From assembly GCA_029962745.1 (NCBI GenBank), contig CM057157.1, positions 469,491 to 533,490 on the forward strand: DNA of 64,000 nt, in the 5' to 3' direction. The translations under genes were made by a program, and so were the position numbers. How positions within the stretch are numbered: the stretch's first letter is position 1; each line of letters begins with the position of its first letter. The notes under the pieces were generated by a model. The model saw nothing but the letters and a program-made list of their open reading frames with translations. It did not search any database and had not been told where the DNA came from. Source of the stretch: Echinometra lucunter (taxonomy: Eukaryota > Echinodermata > Echinoidea > Camarodonta > Echinometridae). Shown here piece by piece: positions 33,663-44,548 of the stretch.

Positions 33663-36600
33663 CTGTATTGAGAGTTGGGAGAGTAGAATGTAAGGAAATA
33701 TCGTTTGAGGTGGTATAAATGGTGCAATAAGTTGCGGTGTTCTCATCCTCCTCATTCTTTTTTCCTCTTCTTTTTTAAAATCATCAGCTTCTTTCTCCTT
33801 GTTCTTCCAAATCATATTTTGAGAAATATATTTTTCACTATACATCCATATTTTTCCCTATTTTTAGCTCATTCTAAATCATACAGGCTAAGAATATTTT
33901 CATTTTGTTCTATTTTCCATATATTTCTTGACTATTTTTTTTCTTAGGTAAGAAAATAGCTTTGAAATATATTTTCTGGGTTTATAATCAAAAGTTATTT
34001 TCTTGCTATCTTTTGACTATTTCATTCGATTAGGGTTGTTTTCTTATCTTCTCTTTCTTCCCATTTCTCTTCTCTTTCTTTTCCTTCTTTCTCTTCTTCT
34101 CCCCCTTTCCTTCTTCCTTTTCTTCTTTTTCTTTTTTCTGCTTCTTTCTCTTCTCCTTCTTCTTCCTCCTCCTCTTCTTCTCCTTTTTCTTCTTCTTCTT
34201 CTTCTTCTTCTTCTTCTTCTTCTTCTTCTTCTTCTTCTTCTTCTTCTTCTTCTTCTTCTTCTTCTTCTTCTTCTTCTTCTTCTTCTTCTCTTCCTCCTCC
34301 TCCTCCTCCTCCTCCTCCTCCTCCTCCTCCCCTTCTTCTTCCAGTGTGCTTACAGACTAATTAAGTATAAGAGAATAACACTGGAAGCTATTAAACGGAC
34401 AATCCTCTTACCATCAGCATCATAAATAGCAAGTAGAATTATGAAGATCTTTCTCCATTCTTCGCTTGTTACTCGGCCATCATGATCAGCATCAATAAGA
34501 TCAAGATCAGTCGCCTTGGGAACCAGGGGAGGGATCATGCTGTGTCGATAAAAACAAGGCATTAAGAATAAAGAGGCAAACGGGCTATGAAGTAGGTTCT
34601 TTGAACCAGGGGCGGCACCAGGGTATTTTGAGGGGGGGGGCGACCCCTAGGTGACTCTATTTACGTTTTAAATGAGCAAACAGGGGTATAATATGGTTAC
34701 ATAACCCAGCCCCATTCTCTTCTTTCTTCTTATTCCTCTTTTTTTTTTTTGATCACTTGAAGAATCAAGGGGGGGGGGCGGTCACCCCCTGCTCCCCTCT
34801 GTAACGCCGCCCCCGCCTTGAACAAAATTAATGTAACACAGATACAGAAATTCCCTAATTAAACAGGCAGGGTACTTATACTAGCAGGTATACCACCATC
34901 TCGCCATTAAGCACAACCGTTTGTTTGATATTGATATTGATATTGATATTGATATTGATTTGGAAGATGCAAAAAAGGAACAGCAGTAATCGTGTTTCTT
35001 TTTTGATGCACATATTACGTATGGCAGAACACCGCTCTAAAAGTTCGTTCAGAATGTGAACATTTGGAAGAAATTACTTTTGAAGCAGGGGCCACGGAAC
35101 GTTTTTGGATTTGGGGGGGGGGGGGGGGGACTTACAACCAAATGGGCGGAGTCCGTGGGCTGTAAACCGAAATTGTGTTGTGTGTGTTGGGGGGGGGGGG
35201 CTGCAGCCCCTAACCCCCCCCCCCCCCCCCCCCGCTTAAACGGCCTCTGGAAAGTCCCTATTAGGTTTTGATACGCAACATAAACTATAGCAACTTTATT
35301 TTCTCGGTAAAGTGGCTATTTCTTGAATTGTGCATTACAAACATATTTCTTTTTGCCACCCTTTATTTACTAGATGGTTCTTTTTAATCAATTTGATGCA
35401 ACGACTTAATTTGATATTTTATGACGCAATTTTTAAATATGATCAATAGAAAAGAAAAAAAAAAAGATTTTCATACATATGAGTCTTTTTTCATACAGTG
35501 CTTTCCTTTTACCATGGTTACAGTTATTTTCTCCGAGCATTCCATAATTACATCATTGCAACCTATTTTGTTAATTGAAAAAAATCTACCATTGTTCTCT
35601 TTTTGAATTTTTAAAATTCCTTATAGTTAATTACTTTTAAAATGTATATATTTCAGGTATTTTTTTATGTGTAACCAAACCAAATTCCATCTGTGCTAGA
35701 AAGTGAAAATAACAAATAAAGGGTAATCTCATACAGGGAGAGGGGGGGGGGGGGTTCTATGAGGACGTGCTATGCTTCCTGCAACAACAACAACACATGT
35801 TGTACACAAACGTTTAATAGTAATTTTGATGAACATAGAATGGAGGAAGGGTAAATTTGTATTTCACCGTAATAAATAATCAATCTTGGGGGGGGGGGTC
35901 TAAATATAAAACTTAGTATTATTATTATTTATTCAACCTGTTAACTTTAATTGGAAAGGGGGAAAAATATGCAAACAGATTTTCCTACCTAGGTCGAAAA
36001 GGACGCTCCTGTAAAATAAAAATGAGAGAACCAAAACTTGACATTTAAACAATGAACATGATATAGAAATACACCGTCAAAGATAGTCTGACTTGACCTG
36101 ACGCATAACGAACATGGAAAACCGGACACTAAATTTTCGAAATAAAGGGGCCTATATATAGATAATAACAATACATAACATTTATAAGGCGCTTAATACT
36201 GGTGTTTCTATAGATATAGAGTGCCTTTGAGGGAAAATTTCGGTTTATATGTAATCTCGAACGGAAGTCTGAATTTTTTAGTGTTGCGTCGGCCGGTCAG
36301 CACTTGTTAAAAAACAACAACAAAAAAACAAACAAACAAACAAACAAAAACCATCATATTACCCATGGTAATGCCCAAATCACCATTAGATCATGGTAAT
36401 ATGGTAATATACTTTTTATGATTCGAAGGTAATTTGGTCAAAATAATTACTAAGGGTATCTGTTTTAGAAGGGAAGTCATAGACGGGTAATGGCGTTATG
36501 AGGAGCCTGATCCTTTCGATGTGGTAATACATGAACTGAATTTATGATTATTGGAAGAAAGGCGCCGTGATCCACTGCAATATAAAGCGAAATAATTTTT

Positions 36601-36675
36601 TTTTTTCACTTGGAAAGAAAAAAAAAGTTAGAATATTTCACATGAGCTTTCCAAACAATATAATGAAGAAAGAGG

Positions 36676-36710
<35 letters not shown>

Positions 36711-37152
36711 TGTTTTCTATCCGACTTCGTAGAGAATTTATTTTCTTTAAATTGCTTTTCTCTCTCTCCTCATTTTCAATTCCTAATCTAGAAATACTGA
36801 GACCCTTTTATGGACTGAAGTAATGATGATATAGCTCGAACTTGAGCCATGCAGTCGAAAATCATGATAGTCTTTCACGTTTAATAGGAAAGGGATCATT
36901 ATCCAGGGCCGAATATAAGAAGGAAAAGATTTTTACACGGGAAATTATTCACCCTTAACTCGGTCTACCCCACATCCTCCTTCGATTCGGATGAAAATGA
37001 AAGCAATTTATGAGAATACTTACATATTCTGGACCAGTAGGTGCCCGTGTACCCGATGATTCTGTGGTCATGACGGTGGGACTTGATACGACAACACTGA
37101 CTGCTAAATAGGCGAGTATTGTCACAACGAGACGGCATGCTGAAGGATTCAT
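33412..37152 (-). CDS. Predicted secreted two-EF-hand protein (4 exons)
   Basis: The model joins 37152-37024, 36008-35989 (20 nt), 34539-34412 and 33662-33412, all GT-AG and in phase: 528 nt, 175 aa. Residues 1-24 look like a signal peptide (MNPSACR, hydrophobic LVVTILAYLAVSVVV, then SS). A Thr/Ser/Pro linker follows. EF loop 1 is DADHDGRVTSEE (66-77) and loop 2 is DADGDKALTLAE (90-101); both keep Asp at 1, 3 and 5 and Glu at 12. Only 12 residues separate the loops. The C-terminus (about 115-175) is highly charged and helical-looking. Secretion and calcium binding are inferred. I do not recognise a named orthologue. The microexon is the weakest part. Confidence 0.7.
34080..34341. repeat. (CTT)n / (TCC)n polypyrimidine tract
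   Basis: About 30 consecutive cttctt triplets (from about 34,183) followed by (cctcct)n at about 34,290-34,330, within a longer C/T-rich tract from 34,040. It lies in intron 3 of the EF-hand gene, where the transcript strand is purine-rich. A 140-codon poly-Leu ORF over it is an artefact. Confidence 0.95.
34412..34539 (-). CDS. EF-hand gene exon 3
   Basis: A 128-nt exon with acceptor tcgacacag and donor gtaaga. It encodes MIPPLVPKATDLDLI, EF loop 1 DADHDGRVTSEE, helix WRKIFIILLAIY and the start of loop 2 (DAD). The canonical calcium-coordinating pattern is clear. Confidence 0.85.
34617..34815. mobile_element. hAT-type MITE, ~199 bp
   Basis: The left end CAGGGGCGGCACCA and the complement of the right end, CGGGGGCGGCGTTA, form a short TIR. 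The flanks are CTTTGAAC (34609-34616) and CCTTGAAC (34816-34823), an 8-bp duplication with one mismatch. It lies in intron 2 of the EF-hand gene. Confidence 0.6.
34928..34968. repeat. (TTGATA)n microsatellite
   Basis: About six copies of the hexamer ttgata, lying in intron 2 of the EF-hand gene. Confidence 0.85.
35112..35233. repeat. Poly-G / poly-C cluster
   Basis: A G-run of about 17 at 35,113-35,129, another at 35,189-35,200, then a C-run of about 17 at 35,215-35,233, so the segment can fold on itself. caggggcc and ggcctctg flank it, hinting at a decayed MITE, but no target duplication is found. Confidence 0.6.
35989..36008 (-). CDS. EF-hand gene exon 2 (20-nt microexon)
   Basis: Bounded by acceptor ttattttacag and donor gtagga. 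Its 20 nt encode ERPFRP plus two bases that complete a Ser codon in exon 3. It is proposed because exon 1 ends in phase 0 and exon 3 starts in phase 2, and this short GT-AG piece bridges them. Confidence 0.5.
36678..36707. repeat. (GA)n microsatellite
   Basis: About 14 GA dinucleotides in intron 1 of the EF-hand gene. A second (GA)n lies at about 39,818-39,838. Confidence 0.9.
37024..37152 (-). CDS. EF-hand gene exon 1 (signal peptide)
   Basis: 43 codons from ATG 37152 to donor GTAAGT: a short basic N-region, a ~16-residue hydrophobic core and a Ser-Ser exit, followed by a Thr/Ser-rich linker. A textbook secretory leader in a first exon. The strong consensus donor supports it. Confidence 0.72.
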
Positions 37153-38210
37153 GATGTACCTTCATGATTATGTGATCAGACAAAATAGTAATAAAACAGA
37201 ATAACTTGTGCTCTTCGAATGCATAACACCAATAGGCCATAATGTGCCCTGCAATTGAAATTTAAAGAAATTTACAAGAAAAAAAATCTGATACACTGTC
37301 TTCAGAAAAGGTATTAAACTCTATTAATAATAACTGACATAATGACATCACTTTGAATCAATAATATATACCAGAACTGAGCAAAATTATGAATAGCCTT
37401 GAAGAAAAGTGTACTGTATAGGCCTACTGGTTTGATCAAATTAAGTGATGAATACCGATCAGGCTTATCGACAGAGATTTTTGATAGTAGACATGACATT
37501 ATGAAGAATGGCCTGTCTAAAGGATGGAGAATGACATCGTTCTTTGGTTCTTGGGGAAATTGTCCGTTTTCAAGTTCCTCAGCTCTTCCTTTCTCGCTTT
37601 CCTTCTTTTTCTTTTCGTTCTTCCCCTTTTGTTCTTCTTTTCTCCTCCTTCCTTTTAAAAAGCTAGCGGCAATGAGGATGACAATTAAAGATCTTATCCT
37701 ACTTCTCACTTTTCATTAAATTTCCTGACTTTGCACACACTCGATCCATCATTGACTCCGTCAGAGTAGGCCTACATGAAATTTAAGAACGAACTGGTAA
37801 GTGTCTACGTCCAGTGATATGATGCATGAAAGGTCACAAAACTGTCCAAGTATAAAATCATAATCTACCAATAAAACAGTATTTCAATGAAAGTTACCCC
37901 TTGTCCGTGATTTATTGCGCTATAGAAAACCTTCAGAAGACTTCTCCGATGTACTTCACTCCAATATTCTCGGTCTATATTATGTTTACTTGATGCGATC
38001 GCACAGCTTGACAATCTTAACCTGCATGAACATTGGCGTATCCAGCATTTTGATCGAGTGTGTGCCCTCACCCCGTTCCCCCTCCACCTTGTGAAGATAT
38101 CCCAATAGAAAATAAATGTAGGTGGCGTATATACCGCTCGCATGGTTCCAGGAACATTAGCTTCCAGAATCCGAAGAGCGTTTTTTTTTTTTGTTTTTTT
38201 TTTGTTTTTT

Positions 38211-38242
<32 letters not shown>

Positions 38243-39430
38243 GAGGAGGGGACTAACCCAGACAGTTGGGCCCCCTACAATACTTTGGTAACTTAGATTT
38301 TTTCGATACTATGAGTTATTTCATTTAAAAAAAAAGCGTTTTTGTTATTTTCATCCGAAATCATTGGTGAGGGGGCTGCAGACCCAATGCTCCCGCTTCC
38401 GAAGCCCCTGCCTGCTCTCTGTCGAGAGCATCCCTTCCCAGGCTAAAATGACTGATTATGCCACTGTGGAGCATAACATTTACTGCTTATTGAAAAGGAA
38501 AGCGATAGGAAGTTTCCACGGATGAAAAAAAAATGCATCAGATTCAAATAACCTGGTAACAGTGTCATTTAACCTCACGTATTTTTACTCTCTGAAAGCA
38601 GATCTAGTGTAATCAAATTTTAGAAAATATTTCAGACGTCACGGTTCAAACTGTGGAATTCGTCAACAGGGCTTGGTTTCCACCTGCTTTCACTCTTGGA
38701 AGGGAGTCACTGTCTGATTTGTCGACGACCTAATAATGACACTAACAGGCAATGTTTTTATTATTTGGCTTCATCTACCTTTTTCTCCTTCTTCTCATTT
38801 TGTTAAGGGGAGGGGCGTTCCCCTAATCAACTGACATTGTGAAATAGGAAGAATGAATGAATAATGTTCAGGGTGCACACGCATGAACTTTATTTCGATC
38901 CTATATCATTATCCTCGAAAGGTGGTAGGACTGGCCCAATACAATGCCATCCCCCCCCCCCCCATTTCAATCAGGGAATTACCTCATGAAAATACTATAC
39001 CTGCACAATTCAAGTAAAATTTCCCATTTCATGAATTTTATGAACTCATTTCTCATAGATGAATTGACCAAACCCTAATTCTAATACATTGCTTTTTAGG
39101 GGGGGGGGTCAAATATTTCGCTTAGTTTTAAAGTACCTTTCCTTACCATGTATTTTCTTAGAAAAAATCCAGAATCGTCGGTATGGAAGCTTCATTGCTT
39201 TTATATGTTTGATCATTCTGACCCAGATATTGCCTTCAAAAGCTTGGAACTGGGCTGTTGATTCTTGTTCCAATTTGATTACTAGCAAAAAATTCCTCTC
39301 CATCCACGCCTATAAGGGGATATTGAAACATAATTTTGCTTGGAATTGGAGGGCGTGGGACGGGTCGTATAATACGCTCTCCATCATCTCCTACCTGCTG
39401 TGATAGATTCTGTAAAGATTTGGAGGTGTT
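37153..39430. other. Gene-free spacer with repeat debris
   Basis: No gene is seen. A T-rich stretch with (TTTTG)n lies at 38,180-38,242. About 38,033-38,467 has ends cattggcgtatccagc and gattatgccactgtg, resembling the CACTGGCG module termini, but the interior is unrelated. Poly-C lies at 38,952-38,963 and poly-G at 39,100-39,108. Confidence 0.4.
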
Positions 39431-39765
39431 ACTAGATCGGAGGTAGTCTAGATTCTGGACTCTTTTTATGAAGTTTTATATTCCCCGAAACAGCTGCCAA
39501 ACTCACTGTACACGTCAAGTCGAGTGATGGCGCGATCCCGAGAACCTGTCCGCCCGCGGACTTTTTTCTCCGGGTGGACAGATTCTCTGAGGTTCCACAG
39601 AGATACAATGCGCATACACAGTATGCCTTCCGAAGGAAGGCATACTGTGTGAGGTTCTCGGGATCGCGCCATCACTCGACTTGACGCGTACAGTGAGTTT
39701 AGCAGCTGTTTCGGGGAATATAAAAACTTCATAAAAAGAGTCCAGAATCTAGACTAGATCGGAGG
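39431..39765. repeat. Long near-perfect palindrome flanked by 13-bp direct repeats
   Basis: The arms (about 39,447-39,548 and 39,652-39,753) are ~100 bp and nearly identical as inverted repeats. The spacer holds a second hairpin, cacagtatgccttcc and its complement. The whole is flanked by ACTAGATCGGAGG at 39431-39443 and 39753-39765, which looks like a target-site duplication. No coding potential is credible. Confidence 0.85.
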
Positions 39766-40254
39766 GGGAACGCGAGCTAGGGGCATACACATAGCAGGTG
39801 TTATAGGATAATTAAAGAGAGAGAGAGAGAGAGAGAGACAGAGCGACTAAAGCGAAAGAGAAAGACATAAAAAAGTGGAAAGATCGTGACTAGAGCCCCT
39901 ATCACACTCTCAGCCAGACCCATGGTCGGCCGGGTATCCGTATCCATACAAAGATACCAATGGCCTCTCATAATCAAGACTGGAAAACAAGAAGCCGCAG
40001 GATGCCAATTATGTCAGTTTATGACACCTATGCCAGTCTATGACACCTGTAGTTTGCAATGAATATTGCAAGATATGATGACCTATATACATAACACATC
40101 AAGTTTGAACGATTTTCTATTTTCAAATTGGGCAGGAAAAATGCCTTTCACCGTCATACACTACAAAAATGTCGATGAGGTAAATGAATATAACAACAGA
40201 ATATACATCCACCGTGCCCTCTTTAGAGTCAGAAGAATCAAAATTAAAAGGAAG

Positions 40255-40465
40255 ATATGAAAAAAGGTGATGATTTAGAAAAAAAAAACCTGAAGAACCC
40301 CAAAATAAAGAAGATGAAAGAGGAGAAAAGAATGATATGGTGAAAGGAATCAAAATGAGAAAAATAATGATGAGGAAAAGCTTGCAGAAGAAGAATAAGA
40401 GGAAGAAAAAGAGGGAGGAGGAGGAGGAGGAGGAGGAGGAGAAGAAGAAGAAGAAGGAGAAGAAT
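40255..40465. repeat. Polypurine tract
   Basis: About 200 bp of A/G-rich sequence with (gga)n at 40,415-40,440 and (aga)n after it. The Phe/Ser-rich - strand ORF is a composition artefact. Confidence 0.85.
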
Positions 40466-40825
40466 ATATATAGTGCTAGAAATACTATTCCGATCAGAGT
40501 CATGAGTTTCTAATTTTGACAGTTTATTTCAGATCATCTTCGGGAACTAAGTCATCAGTAGTATGAACCCGGGGGGGGGGGGGGGTCACTCCCATTAAAG
40601 AGTGGACAGCATCCGCGAGATTAAAAAACGCGGAAAGGGGGTGTTTTTTCCGGGGTAGGCGCGGAACGCGAATAGAGTGTCAAAAACGCCAAAAATGAAA
40701 AAAAAAAAGCCCCCTTAATCACGCTAATCTATAAAACGCAAAAAGGGTATGTACTATGTAATTTGCACAGACTGCGGGACAGACTGTAACAAGACCCGTG
40801 AACGGGTAGGACTGATTGACAAAAT

Positions 40826-41185
40826 GGTTGGCAGAAATGATATCTGTTTACGACTTAATACAAGCTACATTGTACCATTATTCATCTGTTGAATTTGTGA
40901 ATGGTAAAATGTAACCTCATTCGGATTTTTTCTATTGTATGGTCTTCATCAAAGAGACATGAGTGTCATCACCGTCAAATCCTTATAATAAACCATGACA
41001 TTCCCTTAATTTCATAAGTTGATTCATATACACACTCTCACATTTTATTCTTGCCTTTTTGTATTCAACTTAAAGTTAAATTCGAAGAAAAGTCATCAAA
41101 ACTTATATTCAAATGTTTAATTGTATGTCAATATGTTAGGTCTCAATCTTAATCGCACTTTCTCCACCGGTTCGTTTTACAGCGC
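40826..41185. repeat. ~360-bp dispersed duplicate (copy A)
   Basis: Similar in order and sequence to 46,199-46,566: ggttggcagaaatg, agacatgagtgtca, tattcttgcctttttgtatt and cgcactttctccaccggttc. No intact ORF is shared by both copies. It could be a LINE 3' region or an old duplicated transcribed sequence. Confidence 0.7.
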
Positions 41186-41635
41186 GTCCCCCCAAAAAAT
41201 GTCCCTCTGATTGAGTGCTAAATTAATTCTAAAATATAATATTAGTCTCAAGTTGATCTTCATATCTTGAAAGCCCATTTAATCCTGTAACTTATGAGAA
41301 AATTTCATTGGTCTCGCATCATTGGTGTTGAACAGAGAGTCTATTATGTAACAGCAGTGCATTTCAGCCCATTCCAAGTTTTCAGTGCTGCAATTTTCTG
41401 CACTAGCTGTCTTTATGTTTTCAGTCAACTGCAGTGCTTTTGCCTTTTTTGCCTTTTGTAGATGTTTGGACTTTCATCATCAATGGTGTCTAAGAGAAAA
41501 GCACATCTAAGAACTCTCATACTGCGAAATCTTGGTAGGGAAGGAAGACCATCCAGGTTAAAGTTGTCTCCTTCCCAGGCAGCCAAGTTTTGCACTCTGG
41601 GAGTATATTTCTTGTCTGACTTTCTGTTGTTACAA

Positions 41636-41662
41636 CATGAAGATATACAGTATATCTTCATG
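41636..41662. repeat. Perfect 27-bp hairpin
   Basis: CATGAAGATATAC and its exact complement around a single A, next to an (ATAGT)n/(AAT)n tail at 41,690-41,745. It probably belongs to a retroelement 3' end. Confidence 0.7.
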
Positions 41663-42110
41663 TATTTTTTATTGTTTGAAATGGCCAAATAAATAGTAAC
41701 AATAGTAGTAGTAGTAGTAGTAATGATAATAATAATAATAATAATTTGTTGAGACAATAAAGAAAAAGAAAGAAACATGAACATGTGTTTTGAGTTCTGC
41801 AAGTTCAGAACTTATGAAATTTACATAAAAATGCTACCACATAAATCAAAACAAGGTTTTAAGATTTATGTATTCATGTATTTAAGAAATGAACAGGTGT
41901 CCAGCTTAATTAGAAATTTAAATTCAGACATTAAAGTAAGAATGAAATGAGCAGCTTTTTGTTCCCTTTCATGTCTTGTCTTTCTTTCATAGTAAATTTA
42001 GCTGGGTGGAAGATTTGGTCAGCTTTTAGTTAATTTGTCATATTGACTTTTGACTGATTTCAATAAGGTTGGTCAACGGCTTACTGCCCATCAAAGGGCT
42101 TTCTTTGTTT

Positions 42111-42295
42111 TAAAGTATGAGGAAACACACAGCCTCCTTACTACTCAGCGTACATTTCAAAGGCGAACTCAGATCAGCCACCACCATGCACCAAGACGAT
42201 CAAGAGGAACTACCTGAAGTATCAAGAGTTTGGTACCTGTGGAATGCATGCTGAGTGGCATACAAGGGGCTGTGTGTGCATTTCCTCATACTTTA
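42111..42295. repeat. Imperfect hairpin, ~50-bp arms
   Basis: taaagtatgaggaaa...cacacagcc at the left pairs with ggctgtgtgtgcatttcctcatacttta at the right across a ~90-bp spacer. The outer words at 41,430 and 42,352 (cagtgcttttgcct and aggcaaaagcac) are also inverted, so a larger foldback element is possible. Confidence 0.6.
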
Positions 42296-42461
42296 CATCT
42301 ACAAAAATGTTCTCTGTTAAACAAAACTTTAAAATAAAAGGGAGCAGAGAAGGCAAAAGCACTACAGTTACTTGATTGCTTGAAAACATTAAGGTTTTTT
42401 TTTTTTTTAGGTTATGAAACTTTAGCCAAGCCCATTAATCTATTAATCTATCCCATTAATA

Positions 42462-42760
42462 GAGGCATTGTGGCTCAGTGGATAAGTCCCCGGACTGTGA
42501 ACCACGAGATCGGGGGTTCGAATCCCACCGTGGCACTAATGTCCTTTGGCAGGACATTAATCTACATTTGCCACTCTCCATCCAGGTGCAAATGGGTACC
42601 AGCAGGAAAGAATTCCTTGAAAGCTGTGAGCACTGTAATTGAGAGCCTAGCTGAGCCTGGGTAATATTGGAGTGCCTTGAGCACCATGTTTGGTAGATAT
42701 GTGCGCTATATAAATATCAGTTATTATCATTATTATTATTATTATCATTATTGTTATTAT
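42462..42760 (+). mobile_element. tRNA-derived SINE (second family)
   Basis: The tRNA-like head has tggctcagtggataag (A box) and a perfect B box GGTTCGAATCC. The body follows, then gcgctatataaatatcag and a (TTATTA)n tail. A GTG triplet sits where the anticodon would be, but the fold is not a full cloverleaf. It differs in body sequence from the 16,805 and 52,018 SINEs. Confidence 0.82.
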
Positions 42761-43010
42761 TATCAAACAATACATTTCTCGGGTAAAATGGTTCATACAG
42801 CAGCTGTTAACATGGTTAAGAAGGAAGGAAAGCGCCATTGGTGACTAAAACAATTTTTTTCAATCGACATTTTGATGAAATAAAGCTGGCATTCCTTTAA
42901 AAGAGATTATTACGTGAAACTCATCATTAAACCGAAAACCTCGCTAAATATGAGAAAAGAGGCACCACTAATGATGGCAGGATCGGGAGAGGTTACCGGT
43001 ACGATAGGAC

Positions 43011-44350
43011 CAGGGGCGTCGCTAGACTTTTTTTAATGGGGGGGTGTAGAGGCCAGATTGCCGACAAATTATGCCTCCGATTGCCGACGACCAACGTCGA
43101 CAAATTCAACTGTATAAAGCCCACGAGGCATGTTCAATTGTGTGCCTCTATTATATTTTCTTTCTAAATTATATTTGTTCACCTCACTTGCTGAATGTGT
43201 TAGCTTTCCGAAAACATTCTCTATCTAAATATAATCCGAGCGAGCGCAGCGAGCGAGGAAAAATATATACTCTCTTTCGTAGAAGTGATAGTTCTTCATC
43301 AAACTACATGATGGGCTTAAAGATATCTAAATCATATATTTGGTCACCTCTCTCACATGATTCATTCGCTTTCAAAGACCATCCTAAATCGTAATATTAT
43401 ACGAGCGAGCATAGCGAGCAAGGAAAAAATCTATTTACTCCTTATCATATAATCCTTTTCAAGGTAGAAGTGAAAGTTCTTCATCAAAATACATAAAATT
43501 AAGATATCTATTTTGATATTTTGGTCACCTCTCTTACCTAATTTATTTGCTTTCAAAGACCATCCTGTATCTAAATATCATACGAGCGAGCGAGCGCAAC
43601 GAGCGAGGAAAAATATATATACTCTTTTCATGGTAGGTGATAACTCTCCATCAAAGTACATGATGGGCCTCGCTTGCCGAATTCGTTTGCTTTCCCAAAT
43701 CCATCTTGTATCTGAATATTGTACAAGCGAGCGTAGCGAGCGAGGAAAAATACTCCTTTTCATGGTAGAAGTGAAATTTCTTCATCAAAATACACGATGG
43801 GCCTTTAAGATACCTATTGTGATATATTTGGTCACCTCTCCTACCTAATCTATTTGCTTTCAAAGACCATCCTGTATCTAAATATTATACGAGCGAGCGC
43901 AGCGAGCGAGGAAAAATATATTTACTCTTTTTTATGGTATAGAGGTGATAATTCTTCAACAAAATACATGATGGGCCCCCAAATATCTAAATTATATATT
44001 TGTTTATTTCACTTGGCAAATGTGTTTGCTTTCCGAAAACATCCTGTATTTTAATATGATACGAGCGAGCGCAGCGAGCGAGGAAAAATAAGCTCTCTTT
44101 CGTGTTACCAGTGTTATTTCGTCGTCAAAATGCACAAGCAAATAAGCCGAATATGACTCTATTTGGGCACCTTACTCATCTTTCTTTTTTCTTTTTCCCT
44201 CCTTCCTCTTCCCTCTCTTCTCTCTCTCTCTCTCTCCCTCTCTCTCTCTTTTGCCGACAGCGATCGCGAATTTGCCGACAAGAATTTTTAATGGGGGGGG
44301 GGGGGTGTCACACCCCCCCACACCCCCCCCCCCCTCTAGCGACGCCCCTG
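43011..44350. mobile_element. Non-autonomous hAT-type element with CGAGCG repeats
   Basis: The left end CAGGGGCGTCGCTAGA is the exact inverted copy of the right end TCTAGCGACGCCCCTG (16 bp). The perfect 8-bp flanks GATAGGAC lie at 43003-43010 and 44351-44358. The CAGGG start and 8-bp duplication fit hAT. The interior is about six ~165-bp units, each with gagcgagcgcagcgagcgag and a ttcatcaaaatacatgatgg-like stretch. No transposase is seen. Confidence 0.9.
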
Positions 44351-44548
44351 GATAGGACATACGCATTACTCATAATATAGAATGTCTTTGTTGTTGCCCG
44401 ATTGTGCCCCACTCCTGATTGATACATGCGGTACTCCAACTCGCATTTCTTCTCCCAATATCTGAGGCAGATACCCCCTTTTTCGAATTTGCATATTAAA
44501 CGGGCATAGGCAAAGCATTCCTCATATTCAGTACAGTAGAATTGAACC

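Noticed and set aside
34003..34425. 140-codon poly-Leu/Phe ORF
   Set aside because: It is the translation of the (CTT)n/(TCC)n tract; no gene context.
35076..35245. MITE bounded by CAGGGGCC and GGCCTCTG
   Set aside because: The match is short, the interior is mostly homopolymer runs and the flanks show no duplication.
38033..38467. Fourth copy of the CACTGGCG-ended module
   Set aside because: Only the outermost bases resemble the module; the interior is unrelated and no duplication is visible.
42462..42540. Functional tRNA gene
   Set aside because: A and B boxes are good but the acceptor stem does not pair and a SINE body and tail follow.
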